Below, in pieces: positions 15,119 to 22,655 of a stretch of 27,048 bases of DNA (positions are counted from its first letter, which is position 1; each line of letters begins with the position of its first letter). Both the position numbers and the translations under genes were made by a program. Under the pieces are notes generated by a model, which saw only the letters and a list, made by a program, of their open reading frames with translations, made no database searches and was not told the DNA's origin. The stretch comes from an uncultured Chitinophagaceae bacterium (GTDB lineage Bacteria > Bacteroidota > Bacteroidia > Chitinophagales > Chitinophagaceae), in the NCBI GenBank assembly GCA_903841915.1, contig CAIMKO010000165.1, positions 1 through 27,048 on the forward strand, read 5' to 3'.

Positions 15119-15233
15119 TGTCATGCTGTTCGTAGAACTCCTTTGGAGAGGCACTCGAAGCGTGATAAAAACAAATCACCTTTCGAGTGCCCCGTCCGAA
15201 CGGATGTTCATCCGGGCCGGCTCAAGGTGACAT
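15119..15233. repeat. REP-like palindromic intergenic element
   Basis: This roughly 115-bp block is bounded by ATGTCA (15119-15124) and its reverse complement TGACAT (15228-15233), and contains nested inverted repeats. CTCC-TTT-GGAG lies at 15138-15148. GGCACTCGAA (15150-15159) pairs with TTCGAGTGCC (15182-15191), with an inner GTGAT/ATCAC pair (15162-15166 and 15175-15179) and an A-rich loop. CGGATG-TT-CATCCG lies at 15201-15214. It is richer in GC than its flanks and encodes no convincing protein. This architecture is typical of REP/MITE-like elements moved by a transposase encoded elsewhere. It fills most of the 243-bp gap between the nucleotidase and SDR genes. Confidence 0.65.
15150..15191. 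repeat. Long imperfect hairpin within the REP-like element
   Basis: Ten perfect base pairs (GGCACTCGAA with TTCGAGTGCC) are followed by a 2x2 internal loop, five more pairs (GTGAT with ATCAC) and an eight-base A-rich loop. No T-run follows, so it is not a standard terminator. Confidence 0.8.
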
Positions 15234-15323
15234 CACGTTTCATTCAATGCACATTCTTTAAATTAACAACATTGTTGTACGATATTTGCAGCGTCAAATC
15301 TAACGGCTAAATACAAATTAACC

Positions 15324-16022
15324 ATGAACATAATAATAACAGGCGGCTCAAAGGGGATCGGTAAAGCTATTGCACATCAATTTGCGGCCGCAGAAAATAA
15401 TTTGTTCCTGTGTGCCAGAAATGAAAAACAATTAAAAGCAACTGCTGATGAATTGCGCCAAAAATATCCACAATCAACTGTTCATGTAAAGCGGGTTGAT
15501 ATGCGTAATAAAGAATCTGTACAGGCCTTTGCCGCATGGTGTTCAGGCTTTGGTGCAGCTGATATATTGGTCAATAATGCCGGACAATTTTTGCCCGGGT
15601 CTATTCATTTAGAAGAAGATGGATTGTTAGAACAAATGATCGAAACGAATTTGTACAGTGCCTATCATTTGACAAGGGCATTATTGCCTGCGATGATCAA
15701 AAATAAAAGCGGACATATTTTTAATATTTGTTCCATCGCTTCGATTGCTGCTTACGCAAATGGCGGTAGCTATAGCATCAGCAAGTTTGCAATGCTGGGG
15801 TTCAGTAAAAATTTGCGTGAGGAATTAAAACCTTTGAACATAAAAGTAACAGCTGTATTGCCCGGCGCTGCTTATACGGATAGCTGGAGTGGCAGTGGCA
15901 TCGATCCCCAAAGGATCATGGAAGCAAATGATGTTGCTAAAATGATCTTTGCGGCATCTCAATTATCCGCACAGGCTTGTGTGGAAGAAATTTTGCTGCG
16001 ACCGCAGTTGGGCGATTTGTAA
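15324..16022 (+). CDS. Short-chain dehydrogenase/reductase (classical SDR)
   Basis: The 232-residue protein has the TGGSKGIG cofactor loop (6-13), ARNEKQ after strand two (NADP-type arginine), NNAG (84-87), the catalytic Ser near 137 in ICSIAS, Tyr150/Lys154 in YSISK, and VLPGAAYT. It resembles 3-oxoacyl-reductase-like or sepiapterin-reductase-like SDRs; the substrate is not evident. It differs clearly from the SDR at 7952-8731. Only one base separates its stop from the stop of the convergent PLP-enzyme gene, with no hairpin between them. A near -7 element (GATATTTG at 15281-15288) precedes it, just after the REP-like element. Confidence 0.9.
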   Translation: MNIIITGGSKGIGKAIAHQFAAAENNLFLCARNEKQLKATADELRQKYPQSTVHVKRVDMRNKESVQAFAAWCSGFGAADILVNNAGQFLPGSIHLEEDGLLEQMIETNLYSAYHLTRALLPAMIKNKSGHIFNICSIASIAAYANGGSYSISKFAMLGFSKNLREELKPLNIKVTAVLPGAAYTDSWSGSGIDPQRIMEANDVAKMIFAASQLSAQACVEEILLRPQLGDL

Positions 16023-16023
16023 A

Positions 16024-17316
16024 TTATTTCTTCTTCGCAATCTCATCAATTGCTCTTACTAATTTATTCAAGTCTTCAATTCTTGTATAAACATGAGGTG
16101 TAATTCTAACACAACTGATGTTCTCCCAAACAATTCCAACAGTATGAATTTTATACGTATTGAATAAAGAACTGTCTAATTCTCCCGGGGTCATTCCATC
16201 AATACTTACGCCGCAGATAGAACAGGAATATTGCGGCTTGAAAGAAGTATTTATTTTCACTTTCGGAATAACACTCACTCTTTCTGCCCAATAATTCTTC
16301 AAATAACGGATACGTTCTTCTTTTCTTTTATTGCCGATGGCATTTTGGAAATTTACTGCTTCACCAATACCCTGTTCTATCGGGAAGCTTCTAGTGCCTA
16401 GCGTTTCAAACTTCCTGATATCGGCACTTCGGGGTTTATCATTACAAACCAACGGCCATATCTTTTCGATCTTTTCTTTCTTGATCCATAACATGCCGCT
16501 GCCGATAGGGGCACTTAAGAATTTGTGCAGCGATGTTCCCCAGTAATCACATTCAAGATCCGGGATCTTATAATCCAGCAGTGCGAACGAATGCGCAGAA
16601 TCACAGATCACTTCAATACCATACTTATGCGCCATCTGTGCAATCTTTTTTACCGGCATGATCTGCCCCACCCAGTTAATGATATGTGTTACATGAATGA
16701 TCTTTGTTTTGGGCGTGATCGCTTTTTCATACGCGCTTACAATTTCTTCGTCATTCTCTATGGGGAAATTAAAACTGATCTGATTGTATTTGATACCATC
16801 TCTCTGTTCACGCTGCCGCCATGCATTGATCATGTTGGGATAATCCTGCTTGGTACCGATCACTTCATCACCGGCTTTTAATTCCAATCCAAAGATCACA
16901 GTGTTTAATGCTTCCGTTGCATTTCTGTTGATGGCAACTTCCTCGGGATTACATCCTGCCAGTTCTGCCAGCTTTTGGCGCAAGGGTTCTCTTCCCTGAT
17001 CCAAAATTCGCCACATATAGTAGGATGGGCCTTCATTCGATAATTTATTATATCGTTCCACCGCTTCCTGCACCACGCGCGGTGAAGGGCTTACACCGCC
17101 ATTATTTAAATTGATGATATTCGGACTAACGGTAAATGCCTGCTGGATCACACTCCAGTAATCCTCATCTGCGGCAACATCTTCTGCGGACAAATTTTTA
17201 ATACGTTTTTCTGCATGTTCAATTTCTGCAGCGTGCAATTGGTTGAATAAACTGCCGGCAGAGAATGCTCCCGCCAGTAAACCTGCCTGTTGTAAGAATT
17301 TCCTGCGTTGGTACAT
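16024..17316 (-). CDS. Tat-exported class V aminotransferase-fold PLP enzyme (isopenicillin N epimerase-like)
   Basis: The 430-residue protein starts with a twin-arginine motif (YQRRKFLQQAG) and a hydrophobic AGLLAGAFSAGSLF stretch ending near LHAAE. It is therefore probably exported folded with its cofactor. The rest is a class V (CefD/NifS-like) fold. LNNGGVSPSP binds the cofactor phosphate region. INRNATEALN, then VICDSAHSF (Asp239, His242), and the Schiff-base lysine in WGTSLHKFLSAPIG (Lys265) follow in order. Relatives include isopenicillin N epimerase, ergothioneine C-S lyase and the Tat-exported periplasmic PvdN of pseudomonads. The substrate is unknown; no siderophore or beta-lactam genes are nearby. 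Confidence 0.88.
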   Translation of the reverse strand: MYQRRKFLQQAGLLAGAFSAGSLFNQLHAAEIEHAEKRIKNLSAEDVAADEDYWSVIQQAFTVSPNIINLNNGGVSPSPRVVQEAVERYNKLSNEGPSYYMWRILDQGREPLRQKLAELAGCNPEEVAINRNATEALNTVIFGLELKAGDEVIGTKQDYPNMINAWRQREQRDGIKYNQISFNFPIENDEEIVSAYEKAITPKTKIIHVTHIINWVGQIMPVKKIAQMAHKYGIEVICDSAHSFALLDYKIPDLECDYWGTSLHKFLSAPIGSGMLWIKKEKIEKIWPLVCNDKPRSADIRKFETLGTRSFPIEQGIGEAVNFQNAIGNKRKEERIRYLKNYWAERVSVIPKVKINTSFKPQYSCSICGVSIDGMTPGELDSSLFNTYKIHTVGIVWENISCVRITPHVYTRIEDLNKLVRAIDEIAKKK

Positions 17317-17362
17317 GATTACTGATTGAAGAAGAAAGATAGAAAAAATTACAGACAGCTCC

Positions 17363-17370
17363 TATATTTG
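17363..17370 (+). promoter_or_regulatory. Bacteroidota -7 promoter element for the CSIC protein gene
   Basis: TATATTTG followed by C is an exact TAnnTTTG match, 19 bp before the ATG at 17390. No good -33 TTG is seen at the usual distance. Confidence 0.55.
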
Positions 17371-17389
17371 CAACGAAATAAACGCTTCA

Positions 17390-17620
17390 ATGAAGAAACC
17401 CGTTTTTGTAATATTCTTTTTGATTTCAATCTTTCAGACAGCAATGGCACAATGTTCTATCTGTACCAAAACAGCAGAACAGATGGGTGAAGGGCCTGCT
17501 AAAGCATTGAACGGCGCCATTGTTTACTTAATGGTCATGCCATTTGCCATCATCGGGTTTATTGGTTATCGCTGGTGGAAAAGAGAAAAACAGATCATCT
17601 CCGAACAAAATTCTCAGTAA
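17390..17620 (+). CDS. Small membrane protein with a CSIC motif
   Basis: This 76-residue protein has a signal peptide (1-20, ending QTAMA) and a mature N-terminus QCSIC, with Cys22 and Cys25. A short soluble part (KTAEQMGEGPAKALNGA) leads to one transmembrane helix (about 43-61) followed by a basic RWWKREK anchor. The CxxC would face the periplasm and the C-terminus the cytoplasm. I recall similar small proteins in other Bacteroidota, but no function is established. Possible roles are disulfide exchange or metal/haem handling next to respiratory complexes; none is shown by the context here. It has its own promoter-like element and is convergent with the CDGSH gene, 13 bp away. Confidence 0.72.
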   Translation: MKKPVFVIFFLISIFQTAMAQCSICTKTAEQMGEGPAKALNGAIVYLMVMPFAIIGFIGYRWWKREKQIISEQNSQ

Positions 17621-17633
17621 GACCGTCTAAAAT

Positions 17634-17888
17634 TTAGATCGAACTTAAACTTTTATGACTGCCATCACAAAATGGGGGATTCTTACTGTGCTTGCAATTG
17701 CATAACCAAACCTCACCATCTTCTTCAGCGGTAAATTTCAGACTCTTAAAGGGGAGGTCCTCGATTTTCTTATGTGAACCATCACAAAGGGGATTTGTTT
17801 CACTGTAACCACAGCTGCACCAGGCATAGGTTTTTCCTTTTTCAACTTTTACTGCGGTAGGTGCTCTTTTAAAAATTTTAGGTTGCAT
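17634..17888 (-). CDS. Twin CDGSH iron-sulfur domain protein
   Basis: The 84-residue protein holds two CDGSH-type [2Fe-2S] motifs of the three-Cys one-His kind. The first is Cys24, Cys26, Cys35, His39 in CSCGYSETNPLCDGSH. The second is Cys63, Cys65, Cys74, His78 in CNCKHSKNPPFCDGSH. Tandem CDGSH modules of this size are common in bacteria and resemble half-repeats of mitoNEET family proteins; redox or Fe-S transfer roles are proposed for the family. There is no membrane anchor, so it is cytoplasmic. Its start lies four bases after the meaB stop on the same strand, so the two are very likely co-transcribed. Confidence 0.93.
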   Translation of the reverse strand: MQPKIFKRAPTAVKVEKGKTYAWCSCGYSETNPLCDGSHKKIEDLPFKSLKFTAEEDGEVWLCNCKHSKNPPFCDGSHKSLSSI

Positions 17889-17892
17889 ATCG

Positions 17893-18777
17893 TTAGTTAA
17901 AATATTGTTGAATGAACTGGTACAAGTTAAGGTTTTGTTTTGATTCGATCTCTTTTCTCAACTCTTCCTTGCTGATGTCTTTCATTCGATATTGTTCGAT
18001 TAACTGATAAGCTCTTTCGGCCATTAAAAAATATTTCCTGTCAGTTGATGCAGTTATTTGTAGCTGATCTGTTATTTTTTCAAATAATTCCTGAATGCCT
18101 TCTTTTCTGGATGCGATCGTTTTAATTACCGGGATACCTGTTTTATGCGCCGGTGTTAATATTGTGCGTAGGTTTTTTACAAAAACGTCGGCATCCGGAC
18201 GATCAGCTTTATTGACAACGAATATATCAGCGATCTCCATCAGCCCGGCCTTCATGGTTTGCACCTCATCGCCGGCTTCGGGTACTACAACAACAACCGT
18301 TGCATCTGCGAGACCGGCTATTTCCACTTCGCTTTGTCCTACACCCACCGTTTCAATAATAATGAAATCAAAATTGGCTGCTTTCATCACATCAGCAATT
18401 TCAAGGATCTTGGGATGTAATCCACCCAGACTCCCCCTTGTTGCCAGTGAACGGATAAAAACATCAGGATGGTTATACCATTCGCTCATTCTGATCCTGT
18501 CGCCCAGCAATGCACCCAGATTAAATGGCGATGAGGGGTCTACACATAATATGCCTACTCTTTTATCTTGAGCGATCATTTCACCTATCAGTGCATCAGT
18601 TAAAGTACTTTTTCCGGCACCCGGCGGACCGGTAATGCCAATGATCTTGGCAGAAGAAACGGGCAGCATCTGCAAGAAGTCAAAATAATTTTCGAATTCA
18701 TTTTCCACCAGAGAGATCGTTCTGGCCAAGGCTTTGCTGTTACCCTGCTGAATTTCTTTTAATAATTGCTGCCACAT
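17893..18777 (-). CDS. meaB: Methylmalonyl-CoA mutase-associated GTPase MeaB
   Basis: The 294-residue G-protein chaperone guards the coenzyme-B12 enzyme methylmalonyl-CoA mutase and gates cofactor loading. Motifs: Walker A GPPGAGKS (50-57); CVDPSSPF and GDRIRM in the switch region; ETVGVGQSE (142-150); and the NKAD guanine-specificity motif (189-192). The C-terminal helical extension (after about 230) is the dimerisation arm of MeaB/ArgK. The mutase genes are not in this window, which is common in Bacteroidota. It leads a two-gene operon with the twin-CDGSH gene and is divergent from the O-antigen ligase-like gene. Confidence 0.94.
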   Translation of the reverse strand: MWQQLLKEIQQGNSKALARTISLVENEFENYFDFLQMLPVSSAKIIGITGPPGAGKSTLTDALIGEMIAQDKRVGILCVDPSSPFNLGALLGDRIRMSEWYNHPDVFIRSLATRGSLGGLHPKILEIADVMKAANFDFIIIETVGVGQSEVEIAGLADATVVVVVPEAGDEVQTMKAGLMEIADIFVVNKADRPDADVFVKNLRTILTPAHKTGIPVIKTIASRKEGIQELFEKITDQLQITASTDRKYFLMAERAYQLIEQYRMKDISKEELRKEIESKQNLNLYQFIQQYFN

Positions 18778-18848
18778 GAATTGCTAATGTAAGGCTGTAT
18801 TAATCGTAATTTGTTGAAAATATTTTATTACACGAATTTAGTTCCTTA

Positions 18849-20096
18849 ATGAAAGCATTGTTGAAAAATAATCTCAAACAGCGAATATCATTTTTGATCC
18901 TGGTATTATTCGTACTGAGCTTTTTGGCAGGAAGAGCAGCGCTGTCAGTAATGTCTGTTGCCATCCTGTTTTTATTTATCTGGAATCATGCAAATAGAAC
19001 GATCATTAAAAAACTGGTGATGGCGGCTTCGTGTATCATCATCCCTGTATTGATTTCAGGATTGTGGAGTGATGATAAGAATATCTGGTGGCAAAGTTTC
19101 ATTAATAAAATTCCATTGATCACGATCGGTATTGGATTTTTAGCTGTTGCTCCCGATCAAAAACAGATCAAGCAGATCATTTACCTCTTAACAGCAGTTG
19201 TATTGCTGGGTTGTTTGTGGAGTGTACTGAATTTTTTGAATGATAAAGAGGCCATCACAAGATCATACCTCGTTGCCAAAGTAATGCCGACCGTGTTGGA
19301 TGATGACCATATTCGCTTTAGCTGGTTGATCGCATTGTCTGTTATTGTATTGAATTGGCAGTTGATCATTCGGTCAAATAAGATCGAAAAGATCATTGGC
19401 GGAATAGCAAGTGTTTTATTGATCGTGTATTTGCATTTGCTGGCATCAAAAACAGGCTTGCTTTGTTTGTATGCAAGTGTTTTTATTATGATCATTTATT
19501 TTCTTTCTAAAAAAGAAACAAGGAAAATAAGTTTGCTCTTATTTGCCGGAACAGTAACAATACTGTTTGCTTGTTATAAAATTTTCCCAACATTACATAA
19601 CCGTGTGCAATATGTTGTGTATGATTTTAGCAATTACAGTAACGGAATAATTGAAACAGGATCTTCAGACGGGGCAAGGGTTTTATCGATGAAAGCCGGT
19701 TGGTTCATTACAAAAAACCATCCTTTTGCCGGAGTTGGATTTGGCGATCTTAAAAATGAGATCGATCACTGGCACGAACAATTTCATCCAAATACATTGG
19801 ACTATGAAAGATTTATCCCTACCAACGAATGGTTGATCTATGCTGCTGCCACCGGAGTGATTGGTGCTATTTTATTTTCGATTGGAATTATTTTATTGCT
19901 GCCATTCTTTTCCTTCAAAAATATTTTTTCTTTTTGTTTGATGATAAGTTTACTCATTCCTTTAATGACAGATGATTCCATGGAAGGGCAATATGGTGTT
20001 GCTATTTTTTCGGTGGTAATTTGTTTGGGATATTATTTAAAAATGTTCAGTCAAGATATACAGTACAAGACCGGGGCACAAGAGTTGACCCTATAA
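18849..20096 (+). CDS. O-antigen ligase/polymerase-like membrane protein (Wzy/WaaL type)
   Basis: The 415-residue protein has about ten to twelve hydrophobic segments. A large polar loop lies late in the chain (about 250-325), with ARVLSMKAGWFITKNHPFAGVGFGD and FIPTNEWLIYAAATGV. This corresponds to the periplasmic loop of the O-antigen ligase family, in which Arg and His residues act in glycan transfer. It probably polymerises or ligates a lipid-linked surface glycan on the periplasmic face. The two glycosyltransferase genes that converge on it support a lipopolysaccharide or capsule role. Ligase versus polymerase cannot be told from sequence alone. No terminator is visible in the 28 bp before the convergent gene. 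Confidence 0.83.
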   Translation: MKALLKNNLKQRISFLILVLFVLSFLAGRAALSVMSVAILFLFIWNHANRTIIKKLVMAASCIIIPVLISGLWSDDKNIWWQSFINKIPLITIGIGFLAVAPDQKQIKQIIYLLTAVVLLGCLWSVLNFLNDKEAITRSYLVAKVMPTVLDDDHIRFSWLIALSVIVLNWQLIIRSNKIEKIIGGIASVLLIVYLHLLASKTGLLCLYASVFIMIIYFLSKKETRKISLLLFAGTVTILFACYKIFPTLHNRVQYVVYDFSNYSNGIIETGSSDGARVLSMKAGWFITKNHPFAGVGFGDLKNEIDHWHEQFHPNTLDYERFIPTNEWLIYAAATGVIGAILFSIGIILLLPFFSFKNIFSFCLMISLLIPLMTDDSMEGQYGVAIFSVVICLGYYLKMFSQDIQYKTGAQELTL

Positions 20097-20124
20097 ATTA
20101 CAAATGTTCGCCTCAATTAAATTA

Positions 20125-20877
20125 TTACTTTCTTCGCAAATGCAGCAGTTTCGCGTATTTCACCATGGTTTGATAAGCAACGGAAGATGCAATAAAAAAA
20201 CCATCAACACCATCTAAGAATCCGCGTTTAAAAATAAAGCCGTTCACAAAAGCCGTGAATGGATTGACGATAAGGTTTAAATAGGTTGCACGTTTACCGC
20301 CTTCGAACATGGCTTTCGCCTGAATGGTCGTGAACTTATTATTTTGAGTGATCACTTCTTCGAGTGAATAATAACTGTAATGAAAAAGATCGGCTTTTAA
20401 ATGATGGATACTGCTGCCGGACTGCATCTCGATCTTATCATGCGGATTGGTGCCACCCCATTTCCCTTTTGTTATGTTGAGCAATCTTATTTTTTTATCG
20501 GGATACCAGCTGCCATGTTTGATCCATTTACCGCAAAAACTACTGCAACGATTCATAGAATACGCATCAAATGGAAAATCATTTTGCTTGGCAGATCGTA
20601 TGCTTTTAGATAATTCAACGCTTAGTTCTTCATCAGCATCCAGACTTAATACATAATTGTTGGATGATTGTTGCAATGCAAAATTCTTCTGTTCAATATA
20701 TCCGAGAAAGGCCTGTGAAATGAAGCGAACATTGTATTTGCTGCAGATATCTTCAGTGGCATCTGTGGACAATGAATCAACTACAACGATTTCATCAGCA
20801 ATATCCAGAACACTTTTCAAACATCGTTCGATGTTCTTCTCTTCATTGTATGTTATGATGACTACCGATAGATTCAT
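20125..20877 (-). CDS. Family 2 glycosyltransferase, WaaE/KdtX-like
   Basis: The 250-residue GT-A enzyme opens with the family 2 pattern VVIITYNEEKNIERCL, followed by EIVVVDSLSTDAT and the nucleotide-sugar/metal motif DADEE (Asp80, Asp82). WYPDKKIRLLN and KWGGTNPHDKIE are features of the WaaE/KdtX-like group, which adds a hexose to the lipopolysaccharide core. The C-terminal part (FTAFVNGFIFKRGFLDG) is amphipathic and probably membrane-associated. Its ATG overlaps the preceding gene's stop as ATGA, indicating translational coupling with the glycosyltransferase at 20874-21767. Confidence 0.88.
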   Translation of the reverse strand: MNLSVVIITYNEEKNIERCLKSVLDIADEIVVVDSLSTDATEDICSKYNVRFISQAFLGYIEQKNFALQQSSNNYVLSLDADEELSVELSKSIRSAKQNDFPFDAYSMNRCSSFCGKWIKHGSWYPDKKIRLLNITKGKWGGTNPHDKIEMQSGSSIHHLKADLFHYSYYSLEEVITQNNKFTTIQAKAMFEGGKRATYLNLIVNPFTAFVNGFIFKRGFLDGVDGFFIASSVAYQTMVKYAKLLHLRRK

Positions 20878-21767
20878 TTGATCAGTTTGTAGTTTTTGTA
20901 TTCGCCGAATTTAAATCCCAGAATATCTTCGATCGGTTGCAATATTTTATCTTTTGTTTTCCAAACGGCTTTTGAGGGATTGTATACATATTCCCAATCC
21001 TGTGCATTTACTTTTGGTTGCATCAATGCAGGGTGCGATCGCGTAAACAATTCTACCCTGTCAACATTATCCCAATCATAATTCCGCGCATTTAACTCTT
21101 CTCTTACCTCATTTTCATTTTTGTAAAAAGAACCCATTTCTTCCGCTTTTTTTCTAAACATAGCGGGAGGCCGAATGCCGTTGTAGTGAAAGATGGGGGC
21201 ATTGATCTTTTTGACAAACAATTTTTCTCCTGTTTCAGTTTCAAAGTTTTCCGGGGATGAGAATTTCCTGAAGCCCTGAGAATCTCTGAAGGAACGTACA
21301 CCCAATCCTGTCCTGAATATCCGCACTTCGTTTTTATGAATGCGCCTGGTGTTTCTGATATAATTATACCCACCCCAAAAATGTAAAAAGGGTAAAATAA
21401 AACCCTCTACTTTTTTATGATCATTATTCTCCTGAATGGCTGCTAAGATCTTGGGAAGATCATTTTCATGGATCACTTCATCTGCCTGAATATGAAATGC
21501 CCAGTCGCCTGTTAGATGATCAATGCCGATATTGGTTTGTTGTGCAAATACCTTTCCACCCTTTTTTAAATTCATATCCCAGATGGTATCAACGATCTTT
21601 ATTTTAGGTGATCCTAATTTTTCAACCGCCTCTCTTGTCCCGTCAGTCGATTCTCCTATAACAGCAATGAACTCATCACATATCGGCAATATCGATTGTA
21701 TGGCTTCTAAAAACGGAACACCGTAATCGAACCCGTTTTTTACATATGTGAAACCCGATATTTTCAT
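20874..21767 (-). CDS. Putative glycosyltransferase (GT-A, family 2-like)
   Basis: The 297-residue protein has a GT-A-like N-terminus (ISGFTYVKNGFDYGVPFLEAI), CDEFIAVIGESTDGT, and an acidic metal/sugar motif in FHIQADEVIHE (Asp96, Glu97) in place of a classical DxD. The middle contains HFWGGYNYIRN and RRIHKNEVRIFRTG, which parallel the GxW-like acceptor region of family 2 enzymes. It is the first gene of a two-gene unit and overlaps the WaaE-like gene by four bases. A role in building the same surface glycan is likely; donor and acceptor are unknown. The family call is less certain than for its partner. Confidence 0.8.
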   Translation of the reverse strand: MKISGFTYVKNGFDYGVPFLEAIQSILPICDEFIAVIGESTDGTREAVEKLGSPKIKIVDTIWDMNLKKGGKVFAQQTNIGIDHLTGDWAFHIQADEVIHENDLPKILAAIQENNDHKKVEGFILPFLHFWGGYNYIRNTRRIHKNEVRIFRTGLGVRSFRDSQGFRKFSSPENFETETGEKLFVKKINAPIFHYNGIRPPAMFRKKAEEMGSFYKNENEVREELNARNYDWDNVDRVELFTRSHPALMQPKVNAQDWEYVYNPSKAVWKTKDKILQPIEDILGFKFGEYKNYKLIK

Positions 21768-21863
21768 AACCTTTAATTACCTGCAAAGAACAGAAAAATT
21801 TCGTTACTCAAAATTTAAAAGAGAAAATCGGGGCATTGCACACTTCTAAGAGTTGAAAGGGTT

Positions 21864-21871
21864 TAATTTTG
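21864..21871 (+). promoter_or_regulatory. Bacteroidota -7 promoter element for coaX
   Basis: TAATTTTG is an exact TAnnTTTG match, 16 bp before the ATG at 21888. A weak -33 candidate (TTC at 21844-21846) lies 17 bases upstream. Confidence 0.55.
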
Positions 21872-21887
21872 ATGCTAAATCATATAC

Positions 21888-22616
21888 ATGCAAACAACAT
21901 TCTGTTTGGACTTTGGGAATTCAAGACTTAAACTAGCCATTTTCGAAGAAAGAGAATTGAAGGATGTAGTCATTCTGGAAACTGATCATCCGGCCGCCAT
22001 TGAAAAATATATAGAGCAGTATCATCCTGATAGATCAATTCTTTCATCCGTCATTGATCATGATATAGCATTGGAAGAGCTGCTGATCCAAAAAACAAAA
22101 TTTCACAAACTTAATTATCAAAGTAAAATACCTATTACCACGCCTGTTGGCAAGCCTGAAACAATTGGGGCAGACAGATTAGCTATTTGTTCGGCAGCAG
22201 TCGATCTGTTTCCGCAGCATCATTGTCTGGCCATCGGTTTGGGCACCTGCATCACTTATAATTATATCAATAAATTTCATGAGTTTCTGGGGGGCAGCAT
22301 CTCTCCGGGAATGAATATGCGTTTTCGCGCCATGCACGAACAAACTGCACTACTGCCTATGGTAATGGCAGAACATAGTTTTCCGTTGATAGGGTATGAT
22401 ACAAAAACCAATTTATTAAGCGGCGTTATTCTGGGAATAGCCAAAGAAATTGACGGCATTATTGATATGTATGCTGAAAAGTATACGCATCTGCGGGTGA
22501 TGCTGACGGGCGGCGACATGGACTTTTTTGTACCACATTTAAAAAATAAAATATCGGCCGACCCTTATCTATTGTTCAAAGGATTATTTGCTATCAGTGA
22601 GTTAAATAATGTATAG
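21888..22616 (+). CDS. coaX: Type III pantothenate kinase
   Basis: The 242-residue ASKHA-fold kinase performs the first step of coenzyme A synthesis, phosphorylating pantothenate with ATP and a monovalent cation. Visible motifs: LDFGNSRLK (Asp8, phosphate loop), ETIGADRLA (Asp96 in GADR, the presumed catalytic base), GTCITYNYI, and FLGGSISPGMNMR. Family members normally read DxGTxxTxD in the third motif; here both aspartates are replaced (Gly117 and Asn125). The GADR Asp and the overall fold are intact, so activity is plausible but cation or ATP binding may differ. It precedes lptC by 39 bp, a gene order I recall from other Bacteroidota. Confidence 0.9.
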   Translation: MQTTFCLDFGNSRLKLAIFEERELKDVVILETDHPAAIEKYIEQYHPDRSILSSVIDHDIALEELLIQKTKFHKLNYQSKIPITTPVGKPETIGADRLAICSAAVDLFPQHHCLAIGLGTCITYNYINKFHEFLGGSISPGMNMRFRAMHEQTALLPMVMAEHSFPLIGYDTKTNLLSGVILGIAKEIDGIIDMYAEKYTHLRVMLTGGDMDFFVPHLKNKISADPYLLFKGLFAISELNNV

Positions 22617-22655
22617 AATTCTTACGATAGCTTAAGTTTGCTTTTCAATCACACA

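Noticed and set aside
15045..15230. 61-residue ORF covering the REP-like element
   Set aside because: Its coding potential comes from the palindromic repeat; the translation has no protein-like features.
16525..16881. 118-residue plus-strand ORF inside the PLP-enzyme gene
   Set aside because: It is antisense to conserved motifs of the PLP enzyme, including the cofactor region; composition is not protein-like.
18095..18571. 158-residue ORF on the plus strand opposite meaB
   Set aside because: It lies wholly within the clear meaB gene in antisense, has low-complexity Ser/Thr/Ala-rich composition and no recognisable domain.
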